Shown here: piece by piece, positions 10,733 through 20,906 of the stretch
Layout: each line of letters begins with the position of its first letter
Numbering within the stretch: the stretch's first letter is position 1
From: Oopsacas minuta
Taxonomy: Eukaryota; Porifera; Hexactinellida; Lyssacinosida; Leucopsacidae
Length of the DNA stretch: 64,000 nt
Assembly (NCBI GenBank): GCA_024704765.1
Contig: JAKMXF010000310.1
Coordinates: 872,493 to 936,492, forward strand
Direction: 5' to 3'
Made by a program: the position numbers and the translations under genes
Notes under the pieces: generated by a model
What the model was told of the DNA's origin: nothing
Databases searched by the model: none
The model's input: the letters and a program-made list of their open reading frames with translations, nothing else

Positions 10733-12972
10733 TATCACATAATTGAGTGCGTGTATGTATGCAAATTAATAACACATATCTGTATTTACCAATGTAATGA
10801 ATTTAAGTTTCTCAAATTAGAGTGCTGCCATTCTTCTTTCTACTATTAAGGGGCGCCAAAGCTGTCGCTTTGTTACACATACATAATGTTATTGTCTCTT
10901 TTTGTAAGAAATTTGTCAATATTTGCAACATATATAGGCCATGAGCCAGAAGGGTTGGTTGCAGAGCCGGATCAGCTCTAAGCCAAATAAGCCATAGCTT
11001 AGGCCCACCAATGGCGGGTTCGTAGGGGATAAGGGATGTATACCCCTCAGGATATTCATACACTATCTGTAATGTTCATGTTATTCAATCGTTACGTTAT
11101 TGAACTCAATTTACAAACAATAAATTTTTTGGGCTCGCTCACATTTTACCCTTAAATGTATTGAATATCTGTGATAATTTAATATGGATTCAGTTAGTTT
11201 TATTGAATATCTTAACAATAGCAGTAGGCTGTTAAAATCCTTATTAATTATCACAGTATTATTATGGAAAACGGACTTCCTATTGAAAAGCTTATTGAAA
11301 CAACCTAACGATACATTTCTAACAAAGTTGAAGCAATGTGTTATAACACATTATATTAATTATACAGGTATATTTTATATGCACATTATGGTTGGATAGT
11401 GGCATCTATTTCCTTAAGCATATTCCGACCACTTTTGAGAATGGAATGTCACATTCCTGCGTTGTCAAGGGGAAAATTGTCCCAAACATGGTCATGTGAC
11501 CCCTATAATGAAAGGAAATTTCATACTGATTTAGCTGTTTAATAATTATTACTTAAATTAACCTGGAGTATTATCTGTCGCGTAGCCACCTGGCAAGCGA
11601 ACCGCGCTAGTACAGATTAATAATAAGATAGCCTTTTAATGCACAGTATACTACTTAAATCGCAGTTAGGCGCCACGATATTGAAGTGGTCAGGTTGGAT
11701 CTGCCATTGCTCCGGGTCTCGGGGTGGTACATACATATATATCACATATTTTTCGGCCCCCAAGTATACGGGGGTCCTACGCCTTGGCGTATAGGCTAAT
11801 CTGGCCCTGTATAGAATGATACTTACTGCTGTCCATTAATTATACAACAAGTGATATAAAATAAGGAAAAGGTTATGTTGATTTATCAACTATAGTCAGT
11901 ATAAATAACTACGAAAATATTGGGTATATAGTATAAATGACTACGAAATCTACAAGTGTCCACAAGTTTGCAACATCTATAGTTTGTTAATATAAATGAC
12001 TACGAAATTTATGCAAAAGGTGTTTGTTATGTTTAGTAGGCTATGCCAAAACCTAATACAATTCCTGAGGGAAAAATTATAGTGACACAAAAGTGGCACA
12101 GTGTCAGATCAAAATCGTAACCCTCAGTGCACACCGCACAGTAATTGCACATGTATCCTGAAAGTATCAGCCCTTAATCTATTATGGTTTTGGCAGTGCA
12201 CCGTCTACGGTTAAAGAAAAAATATTGGCTGTGATTTCAATACTGGCCCACTATACTATATACTATTGTCGGCACGATAAAATACAGAACCAGTAATTAC
12301 AGAACAGGGCACTATACTATCATAGACCCCAACCTATCACTTTTCATATGCTGGTCATCTTACCGTTTCTACGGTTCTTTTGCAAAATATAAACAATTAA
12401 GTATAATAGTTTCTATGAAAATATTACCCTAACATAACATTGAGTAGTAGATTAATACAATTTTCAGGAATAATTCTAATTTTAAAAATTTTGTAATGTC
12501 GCTACAAATGCTGGTCAATTGTGGCGTATGTAATATAGTGTAGTCGGCCCAGTAAAAATAGCAGTTAGGTCACCAATATTAGTCTCGGCCCGACCAACTT
12601 TGGCTACCAAAACAGATCCGGGGAGAACAAATTTGGCATTACAGGCCTGGATGCTGGATCAATTTTTAAAGTTTTATTTATTTATGCAACTGCAAGTAAC
12701 TAATTGGGTTGCTGGAAGGGTAAGTATCATCTTAGGTTGCTAGTTAGAAAAATCCAACTTAAAATATTCCTAAAAGAAATTTGAATTTACATATGATGAT
12801 TTCAAAATAATATTATTATAGAGACACAGCTCAAGAAATTCACAATGATTACCATAGCAACCATTGACGTCAATTGGTATTCAGTTACACAAGTATAATA
12901 ATAGAGTATGTATGTATTAGCTAATTAGCTAATTAGTTATTGTATCATTCCAATCTTGATTCCATAAAACAA
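10733..12972. repeat. Gene-free stretch rich in repeat fossils
   Basis: No gene is supported. Three copies of 'tataaatgactacgaaat' lie between about 11895 and 12010; the motif resembles the arms of the foldback element at 33305-33889. A block at about 12190-12290 ('caccgtctacggttaaagaa' to 'tcggcacgataaaa') matches 23265-23353. A block at about 12585-12645 is the inverted counterpart of about 9213-9270. The 71-codon ORF at 11184 shows no recognisable feature. Confidence 0.55.
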
Positions 12973-13851
12973 ATGGCAACAAATGAATCAAATAATACAA
13001 AGTATACTCACAAGTCTACTGAGGCGAAAGAGTGGGAGATGGACTATGCTCTCAAGAAGCAGCCTGTCATAGCTATAGGGAAAATAGGGTGGACTACTAA
13101 TGAGTTTAATGATGCCAGTGGTCTAGCTTTATCCGAATCTAATCAGTTAATATATATTGCAGATAAAGACAACGGTCGTATCCAAGTTGTTACGTATGAG
13201 GGAAACTTTGTAACTAGTTTTGGACAAGGAAAACTCGTTCATCCATGGGGTATAGCAGTAACAGAAGATTACGTCTCTGTTACGGATTATCATCTTCATA
13301 CTTTGATCAAATTCAGTGATCTGAAGCTAAGGATGATTGGTACCAGAGGATCAGAAAAGGGAGAGTTAGCCTATCCGCGTGGACTCTGTTCAGATTACAA
13401 TGGAGATTTATATGTAGCTGATTGTGGCAATAATAGAGTTTGTATTTTCACAGAAAATCTTACATTCGTAAATTGTTTGGGTACTCAACAGTTATGCTAC
13501 CCGAGAGATGTAAAAGTCATTCCAAATAGCATTGCAGTGCTAAACGGCGGTCCAATTTGTGTCAAATTCTACTCCAGAAGTGGACACCTGATATATTCGT
13601 GTTTAGATCAGGATGGTATTGTTTTGGATCCATTGTTCTTCTGTTTGGATCCAATAGGGAATATTCTCATGAGTGATTTTTATTATGACAAGATCATGAT
13701 ACTCTCTCCTTCAGGGAAACTGATCCATAGCATAGGAAGGACAGGACATGGGAGAGGGGATTTTGTAGAACCATGTGGTATTTGTATTTCTCAATTAGGA
13801 ATTATATTTGTTATATCCCATAATGATAATTACTGTTTACAATTATTCTAG
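12973..13851 (+). CDS. NHL-repeat beta-propeller protein (first of three)
   Basis: This intronless 292-residue protein is built almost entirely of NHL repeats. Blades are marked by ASGLALSESNQLIYIADKDN, HPWGIAV, YPRGLCSDYNGDLYVADCGN and the closing EPCGICIS. About six repeats fit one six-bladed propeller. There is no RING, B-box, signal peptide or membrane segment, so it is not a TRIM-NHL protein. NHL propellers bind protein or RNA; the ligand is unknown. I chose the ATG at 12973 (MATNESNN), since the upstream extension begins only with TTG. Its closest relative in the window is the gene at 28049, which shares the MAT start and overall plan. Confidence 0.85.
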   Translation: MATNESNNTKYTHKSTEAKEWEMDYALKKQPVIAIGKIGWTTNEFNDASGLALSESNQLIYIADKDNGRIQVVTYEGNFVTSFGQGKLVHPWGIAVTEDYVSVTDYHLHTLIKFSDLKLRMIGTRGSEKGELAYPRGLCSDYNGDLYVADCGNNRVCIFTENLTFVNCLGTQQLCYPRDVKVIPNSIAVLNGGPICVKFYSRSGHLIYSCLDQDGIVLDPLFFCLDPIGNILMSDFYYDKIMILSPSGKLIHSIGRTGHGRGDFVEPCGICISQLGIIFVISHNDNYCLQLF

Positions 13852-13979
13852 TTTGGTTGTGATTGTTAACATACATGTGACATCCCTTTTACGGTGGAAC
13901 CTGCATCCGGAAGCGCTTGTTCCTTCTAGCGACTCCATCAGTTATATATAGATTTGATAAATAATTTTATATGTACTTT

Positions 13980-15790
13980 AGCTTCTGAAAGCAATGAAAC
14001 GAAAAGTTCCTCTTTGGATGAGTGGTTAAAGTATCCAATGTCCAAACCTTATGATGATGCTTATTACTCTTATGATGGAGAGCCTGAATTCAATGTGGAA
14101 ACTGATTTTGTTCTAACTTGAGTGGAGACAAAACTAAACTCAAGAGGTGGACGATGGAGGGCAAGGGAAATAATGATGATGAGGAGACAATAGAGATCAA
14201 GTGCAAGGAGAGGATATAGTTCAAGAAACCGCCACAAGGGAAACATCAGAGAAAGGAGGGACTACTCTACAGCCCCTGCTGAAGAATTTCCCTGGTATAA
14301 TCTATTCTTTCCCAAATCCAAGAACAGGTGATGTTAGATAGGACACATTTGTTAACAATGTTGTATATTGTACTGTTTTGTGACAAGCAAGAAATTCCTC
14401 TACGTGGGAGTGACGAATCTAAATATTCTAAAATGAAGAAAAATATTTAGAACTAAATCAGCTGCTTCACCTGATGTGAAGAAGAGGCTCGATACTCTTC
14501 CTGCGAATTCCAAAATGATCTCCTTGAGTCAGCAAACGAAGTGATCCTAGGCTCAATAATAGTAGAAATATGTGGGGAAGAATATGTAATGTTAGCAAAT
14601 GAGGCCCAAAGTTTGAACAAGAAAGAAAATGTGGCAGTCGCTATGCGATATGAAAAGAACGGCGTAATTAAGGAAAGAGTTATTGGGTTTGTTGAGCCAA
14701 GAAGGTTTAGAGGCCACAGGAATTTCGAACTCGATTATCAGTCATGTGAACGAGCTACACTACCAGAAAGAGTGGTGTATAAGCAATATTTCGCGTCAAG
14801 TATACGAACGCAATACATGTGCTTAGTGCCTCACATTGTCTCAATTTGGTACTCAACACAGTCTGCGAGAACGTAACTGAAGTGAAAGACTTCGAACTTT
14901 TAAATGAGCTACCCACATTCATATTCATGTCAGGCAGCAGAGCGGCACAAGATTTTCCTCGATAACTAAAGAAGCTACGACAAGAGAAAGTAAAAGAACT
15001 GATTCATCCCAGCCCAACAGAATGGCTTTCGAGGGACAGATGTGTTTATGCCTTACTGACGAGGTTCGATACTGTGTTGCAGACATTTGAGCTACTGCTC
15101 GGGGAACCTAGTAGGGCTGGAAAACAGTGATGCAAGGACTACTGAGCCGAAGGGTGATCTTGAAGAGATGCTGAATGAAGATGAAACATTAGAGAATGTC
15201 TGTCTTCTTTTGAAGTTATCTGCCAGAAACAGCAAATCCAGAACCTCCACTGGAGGTCGTCACGTGCTACACGACTACCTGCGTTTCTGCAAGACACCGA
15301 GATCGGTGATATCTCATTTGGTAGGAGATTCCATATCGCTCAGAAGGAGGACTGGAAGGAAAAATACTTCGGCCTACATTGAAGTGTCAACACAGTGAAC
15401 TGAAGAGAGGGTTTGACTCAAACTTTTTGACATCATGTCTTGTACATATTTCGTGACATCAGAAGCAGATTCAGTCTCCGATGACAGATTCTCACCAGAA
15501 GATACGTGTGAAACTTACTAAGTGTTTTGATTTAATGTGACAAGGACATATTTCCTACGGGTCACAGGCTACAGAAAATATTAGTAACAATGTGCAGTGT
15601 TGAAAATTATTCGTCGCGTGGGCACATACAACAGGCACAACGATGCTAACATCAAGATTCCGTAACCTGTGCGTGCTCAGTTTTGAAAAGAGTTGATTTC
15701 GAGATCGACAAGATGAAAGTTATGGAGAAATTCAAGTGGAAGCCTCGAGGATTGTTGCTGTAGTATATGTATTGATTCTATTAACTAATT
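13980..15790 (+). pseudogene. Decayed hAT transposase (ZMYM/DUF4371 type)
   Basis: Short open pieces in shifting frames resemble hAT transposases with an N-terminal TTF-type zinc finger. They are EEFPWYNLFFPKSKNR near 14280-14325, an RNase-H-core piece at 14541-14770 (KENVAVAMRYEKNG ... ERVIGF), then a frame-shifted SASHCLNLVLNTV at about 14830-14875, and a C-terminal piece at 15087-15398. Many stops and shifts separate them. AATAAA near 15808 could be the old poly(A) signal. I did not find terminal repeats or a target duplication. A conserved-looking stretch at 13983-14120 (DEWLKYPMSKPYDDAYY) is probably its N-terminus. Confidence 0.62.
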
Positions 15791-16155
15791 ACTCAATTTA
15801 TATTCTCAATAAACAATATTTCATATGTTGTTGTTTTATTTATGAATACAAATTATCTGTAAGGATAACTGATAAGAAATAGTTTAGTTTGGTAAGAAGT
15901 TTTATTAGATAAATTATAGCTAACAAGTATCAGGTTTTCTCATTTTTTAAAATTCCCTATGGGGGACCGCCGAACCCCCCCCTTAGTTCGAGGCAAATTT
16001 GGTGCTCCTCCCTCTATGCGTGCCTACCCAAAAAAGTCAAAAAGATTAATTCTGGGTCCCTAACCAAAAAAAACAAATTTTGTCCGAGTGGCAACCCTAA
16101 TTCCACCAATACTATAGCAGTAAACTATATACGTGTATACGTATACTGTTAGTAG
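15791..16155. other. Short intergenic gap before NOP53
   Basis: It holds an AATAAA-containing stretch near 15808 and a GC-rich 'gggggaccgccgaacccccccc' patch at about 15960, likely a transposon end. Nothing coding is seen. The NOP53 5' region must lie here. Confidence 0.4.
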
Positions 16156-17349
16156 ATGCCTTCTAAGAATAGAAAGAAATCGTGGGGACACATACCTGTC
16201 TCCAAAGAGGTGGGCGATTACTTCTCGAATATAAATTATGACATCAGATTCGGTGGTTCTATCACTTCTCGACCTGACAGCCAACTTTTCAATATTTCGA
16301 AAGCTCCTAATGACACTGTTCAATCTCCACTTCGTGCTAATAAGATCATGCGGTCATGGGCTAATCTGTATCCTGATCCTAACATCAAACCAATCAAGCA
16401 ACCGACTGTCAAGCAAAGAACTAAATCTCCAATCTCTGCTATCAGAAAGAAAGTTGTCAAACAAGACAGATCTCTGTTGAGAGAAAGGAAGAGAGCTCGT
16501 GCTAAGGAATGGGAGATGTTCTGTGAGCCTATCTGGGAAGATAAAACAACTGTAAACAAAACTCCTGATTCAGATTTCGTAGAGCTGATAGCTAAAGTTA
16601 CGAAACCTAAATTAAAGGTTCCGCAGAGTGTATTACATGGAAGGACAGAGAAGAGGAACCCTCTCCTCCCAGCTGTACTGCTGCCTCATCCAGGAGCTTC
16701 ATACCGACCTAAGGAGGATGAACACACTCAGTTGCTTCAGTCTGTCAGGACTGGGGAGGAGCGGAGGCAGAGAGCAGAACACAAGTTAAGGAGGAGTCTG
16801 AGAGGTATGCGTTATATGAGCAAGAAAGATATCCGGAAAGAAGAGAGACAACAAATGAGAGAGGGACTATTCAAAGCGTCTGAGCGAAAGAGTGAGAGTG
16901 ATGACAATGCTACTCTAGTAACTACCAGTGACAATAAGCAGAAAGTTAAGAAGAAGAAGAGAAAGAGAAAGGGAGTAGCTATGGAGCGAAGAAGAGCACT
17001 ACTTGAACATGAGAAGAGAAAACTGGATATCAGACAATCTGAGGATATCAAGAACATCAAATCTCTAATCAAGCAGCTAGACATACATACTACTTTGAAG
17101 AAGAAGCGACACAGTCCTCTTACCAAGAGGCTAGGCAAATTAAGGTACCACGAACCCATCCGTGAATTCCAGTTAAGAAGTCAGATAGCTCCCGGTCTAG
17201 GGAGACTAGTAGCAGAGGGTAATCTGCTGAGAGATCGTTACAAGAGTTTGCAGAAGAGAAATATTATAGAAGTGAGACAGAAGAAAATATTGAAGAGGAA
17301 GTACCAACTCAAAGCTTATCAAAAGAATTCTTATAAAGAATTCACTTAG
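16156..17349 (+). CDS. NOP53: NOP53 ribosome biogenesis factor (GLTSCR2/PICT1)
   Basis: This 397-residue, very basic, intronless protein matches the NOP53/GLTSCR2 family, nucleolar factors needed for 60S maturation (7S/5.8S rRNA processing through the exosome) and, in vertebrates, linked to RPL11/p53 control. Visible features are the N-terminal KNRKKSWGHI, the conserved central VLLPHPGASYRPKEDEHTQL, a charged coiled-coil-like middle, a KKKKRKRKG cluster (about 272-280) usable as a nuclear/nucleolar signal, and the C-terminal EFQLRSQIAPGLGRLV. Length is close to the family norm. The start at 16156 is the first ATG. No intron is seen. Confidence 0.85.
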   Translation: MPSKNRKKSWGHIPVSKEVGDYFSNINYDIRFGGSITSRPDSQLFNISKAPNDTVQSPLRANKIMRSWANLYPDPNIKPIKQPTVKQRTKSPISAIRKKVVKQDRSLLRERKRARAKEWEMFCEPIWEDKTTVNKTPDSDFVELIAKVTKPKLKVPQSVLHGRTEKRNPLLPAVLLPHPGASYRPKEDEHTQLLQSVRTGEERRQRAEHKLRRSLRGMRYMSKKDIRKEERQQMREGLFKASERKSESDDNATLVTTSDNKQKVKKKKRKRKGVAMERRRALLEHEKRKLDIRQSEDIKNIKSLIKQLDIHTTLKKKRHSPLTKRLGKLRYHEPIREFQLRSQIAPGLGRLVAEGNLLRDRYKSLQKRNIIEVRQKKILKRKYQLKAYQKNSYKEFT

Positions 17350-18788
17350 TCTCAACTTTTGTGTTTATCATTTTCACACTAGTTCATTGTTGTAGTTTTG
17401 TGTCACATGTCAAAAAAAAGCTGACATAGGCGCCAAGTTTGGGTACCTGGAGGGGAGCCGGGGGTTTGGACCCGTTTAGAGGCGGAGACTTTATTTACAT
17501 GAAAATTTACATAGAGGTATCAACCATTTCTTATGGTAACCCCCCCCCTTCCCCCCAAGGTGTTTTGATATTGTTTCCTAAATTGGCGCCCATGCATAAG
17601 CATTTCAATAATCAGGCATTGAAGAATTGCAGCTATTTATCTGGGCTTCCCAAATTTAAGGACTGGAACGATTGGAACGGACAGTGGCGGATTACCCAAT
17701 AGGCAAAGTATGCACTGCCTATAGGCCCCCAAGCCTCTAGTCAATTGAAAATGATTTCTTTTGGCTCTCTTCCATAAGCAGTAAACTTATACCTATGGAA
17801 AAGTGCCAAGAAATGTCGCGGCAATAATTTCCGAAACTTTTATAATCTTGCACTGTTTGATGTTTTTCACTTGTAAAAGATTCTTGTGTAGATCAAATAC
17901 GGATATTTCTGTATTTTTCAGTATTTGCCTTGAAATTCATTATTAATCAATTAATCTCAACATCAATAATATAAACGATGGGTATTATTTTCGTATGCAA
18001 ATATTCAACTCTTGCACTTTTCTCCGGGAATGCAACTAATTTGATTTGAATATCACTGAAATCGCCCAAAATTTTCGCAGATTTTAGGATTGTTTCTACC
18101 TAAAATTATTTAATTTAAAATCTAATTTTTCAAAGAAACTTTTACAACTATTCTTGAATTGCCGCCTACCTGAAATTGATACGAATACAGATATTATTCT
18201 TGTAACGCAACCAAATTCTGATTCTTAATTGGAACCGAATATCATTTTTCGGTTGAGAAAAATATTAAATTCAGTTACAGCCTAGGAATAGTAAATATGG
18301 CGTATATCTTGACGAGGAGTTATTCTAAGGACCGTAGGGTCTTGATAGAAAATCCCAAGACCCTAGAGCCCTAGCATTATTTCTGGGACCCTGTTTGAAA
18401 CTAATCAAAATCAAAATACACCAGACTGATATAATAAGTTTTTAAAACATACTAAATGCAGGGTCCTAGATATAATTTTCCTATCTTGACGGGTACATCT
18501 GAAATCAAAATTAGAGAGAGAATATTCTTGGCGGAATTTATTTAGTATTGTATAATGGATGCAAATATTACATATGATTACCATCGACGTGAAATGTCAT
18601 AACAAATGCTTGATAACTGTTATTCTATAGTATTCTGTGAATAAGGTCTAATGTGTGCCAAGCGACAAATTTGAAATCTCTTCAAGTTGTTCGTTCCATT
18701 CCGTGAATTAGGGAAGTCTTATTTATGTCTTGTAGTATTACAAATACTGAGTATACTGAACTCATTTATCGATAACTTTAGCACTGTC
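17350..18788. other. Intergenic stretch between NOP53 and PSMD3
   Basis: No gene is supported. There are fossil ends such as 'ggcgccaagtttggg' and a run of c (17540-17555), and a hAT-like 'cagtggcgg' at about 17684. The PSMD3 promoter presumably lies in the last few hundred bases. Confidence 0.4.
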
Positions 18789-20282
18789 ATGTCATCTGAA
18801 CAAAGCACAGAAGTATCTGTAGCAAGTGAGGGCAGTAAAACTGAAGAAATGCAAGTAGACAGAGATCAACCAGAAACTCCTGCTCCACTCGATAAGGACT
18901 CTATAACTGTGGGAGATATCCGAGATCAGATCCGTCTGCTGGAAAGGTCTGTACAGCTCCAAGAGAACAGATTCATTTTCAGAGTCCTGCGAGCACTGAA
19001 CTCAACTCGTAAGAGAATCAACTGTGCGGTGTTACATAAGCTGATCTCCTCCACCTATCCGACCGACTCTCCTCTCCAGAAAGAGCTGCTCTCCTATCTC
19101 CCCGAGTTGATGAGCTCAGATATTAGTAATGCTCAGCAAGAGGTTGGTAAGAAGGCACCAGTCACCATTCTCCCTGAGGTTGATGCCTATCTGCACCTAC
19201 TGGTACTTTTGTTCCTGCTGGACACTAACACATCCGATCCTCACTCAAAGCCCTGTGCTGACTCCCTTTCCATGAAACTGGGGGCACACAACAGACGTAG
19301 TTTAGACATGCTGGCCTCCAAATGCTACTTCTATCATGCACGTGTGTACGAGCTAGAAGGGAACCTACACAAACTGAGAGGGTTTCTTCACGGGAGACTG
19401 AGGACTTGTACACTTAGGAGAGACGAGTATGGACAAGCAGTACTTATGAATCTGCTACTACGTAACTACATTCATTACAACCTGTTTGATCAAGCCAGTA
19501 AGTTGGTGAGTAAGGCCAGCTTCCCTGAGCACGCTAGCAACAACGAGACAGCTCGTTACCTCTTCTACGTAGGGAGAATCAAAGCTACTCAGCTGGAGTA
19601 TGCGGAAGCCCACCGCTGTCTGCTGCAGGCCATGCGGAAAGCTCCTCAGAACACAGCGATAGGCTTCAAGCAGACAGCCAGCAAGTTTGCCGTTGTAGTC
19701 CAGCTGTTGATTGGAGAGATCCCTGATAGGAATATATTCTACGACAAACATCTAGTCAGACCTCTAGCCCCTTACTTCCAGCTGGTGCAAAATGTCAGGA
19801 CAGGAGACCTCAACAAGTTCAGTCAGCTGTTAGAGGTCAGTAAGGGAAAGTTCTTAGAGGATCGTACCTACACACTGATCATGCGTCTGAGACATAACGT
19901 CATCAAGACAGGCATAAAGATGATATCCATGTCCTACTCCAGGATATCTCTGGAGGAGTTAGGCAGCAAGTTGGGGCTGGGTAGTGCTGAAAATGCAGAG
20001 TTTATCGTAGCTAAGGCTATCCGTGATAAAGTTATAGATGCTAGTATAGACCATGAGCAAGGCTTCATGCGCTCTAGAGAGGTGAGAGACATCTACATCA
20101 CCTCTGAGCCTCAGACTGCATTCCATCAGCGGATCTGCTTCTGTCTGGAGGTTAGGAACGAAGCAGTAAAAGCTATGAGATTCCCTCCCAAAGCTTACAA
20201 ACAGGGAGAGAAGGAAGCCAGAGATTTCTCTGATCATATAGATCTGGTGGAGCTAGTGGAAGATGATGATGATTTCTCTTAG
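18789..20282 (+). CDS. PSMD3: 26S proteasome regulatory subunit PSMD3/Rpn3
   Basis: This 497-residue lid subunit of the 19S regulatory particle belongs to a scaffold needed for ubiquitin-dependent protein breakdown. It has an acidic, disordered N-terminus (residues 1-50), helical repeats with the strongly conserved DSLSMKLGAHNRRSLDMLAS and LEYAEAHRCLLQAMRKAP stretches, a PCI winged-helix domain in roughly the last 170 residues (ISLEELGSKLGLGSAENAEF), and an acidic end (LVELVEDDDD). It is slightly shorter than human PSMD3 (534). I chose ATG 18789; the open frame runs 34 codons further up but without ATG, and an AG acceptor-like site ends at 18781. It is intronless, unlike most animal copies. 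Confidence 0.95.
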   Translation: MSSEQSTEVSVASEGSKTEEMQVDRDQPETPAPLDKDSITVGDIRDQIRLLERSVQLQENRFIFRVLRALNSTRKRINCAVLHKLISSTYPTDSPLQKELLSYLPELMSSDISNAQQEVGKKAPVTILPEVDAYLHLLVLLFLLDTNTSDPHSKPCADSLSMKLGAHNRRSLDMLASKCYFYHARVYELEGNLHKLRGFLHGRLRTCTLRRDEYGQAVLMNLLLRNYIHYNLFDQASKLVSKASFPEHASNNETARYLFYVGRIKATQLEYAEAHRCLLQAMRKAPQNTAIGFKQTASKFAVVVQLLIGEIPDRNIFYDKHLVRPLAPYFQLVQNVRTGDLNKFSQLLEVSKGKFLEDRTYTLIMRLRHNVIKTGIKMISMSYSRISLEELGSKLGLGSAENAEFIVAKAIRDKVIDASIDHEQGFMRSREVRDIYITSEPQTAFHQRICFCLEVRNEAVKAMRFPPKAYKQGEKEARDFSDHIDLVELVEDDDDFS

Positions 20283-20906
20283 ATTTGTATTGTAGTAACA
20301 CTGTCTATATCATTTGGTAGATTTCTTGTATACTAATTGCTGTAGTTAGCGAAGTATGTGGTAATTTGATAATATAATTGCTACGTCATATATAATATTG
20401 GTAACTGCTTTGTGTCATAATAGCATGTAAGCTGAGCAAATGTGATTCAAACACTTCAAGGCAGTAGATTCATTTGCATGTTCGTTTTCAAAGAATATTT
20501 GTATTTTTAGTCCAGCTCTTATGTGCGACGTCCGTACGTCTGTCCGCGCGATCGTGCGAAATCTAGCAGTCCAATTAACATCCTGAGCTGCACTCCCAGT
20601 CTGTCGCCTGGACATATTTTAATTAAATTTCGTCCAATCTCTTTCTGAAAAATACAGACTCGTAGCATATATGAATAAAATGTTACACGGCAGAATGGTA
20701 CTTGATTAGCTGTAGCAGGTGCGTAGACACGGGATAGGGATTAGTAGGGAAGTTCAGTAGGTATGACACTCTTGGACAATTCGTAATATAATTACTAGAA
20801 ATTTCATAATCTGAACCTACTATACTTTAATTGGAGAGTGTCCCCTCATTGTATCTGTTCATATTATTTACTGACATACTCATTAATATTTTTGCTAGCT
20901 AGTAAA
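20283..20906. other. Intergenic gap with a short repeat unit
   Basis: The gap between PSMD3 and aPKC. At 20521-20613 lies a short unit ('gtgcgacgtccgt', 'aaatctagcagtcc', 'cctgagctg', 'ctggacat'). Its two halves match the outer ends of the long repeat at 24037-24897 with the whole interior missing. The rest shows nothing recognisable. Confidence 0.55.

Noticed and set aside
11184-11399. 71-codon frame (MDSVSFIEYLNNSSRLLKSL)
   Set aside because: It has low-complexity leucine/isoleucine composition expected of AT-rich DNA and no family. The surroundings are repeat fossils.
9213-12645. Inverted repeat pair flanking the fucosyltransferase as a gene-carrying transposon
   Set aside because: The two blocks are only about 55 bp, poorly matched, and have no target duplication. 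They look like independent copies of a dispersed repeat.
18687-18788. N-terminal extension of PSMD3 by 34 residues
   Set aside because: It starts at TTG, is hydrophobic and unlike the family, and is separated from the ATG by an acceptor-like AG. The ATG at 18789 gives a normal acidic N-terminus.
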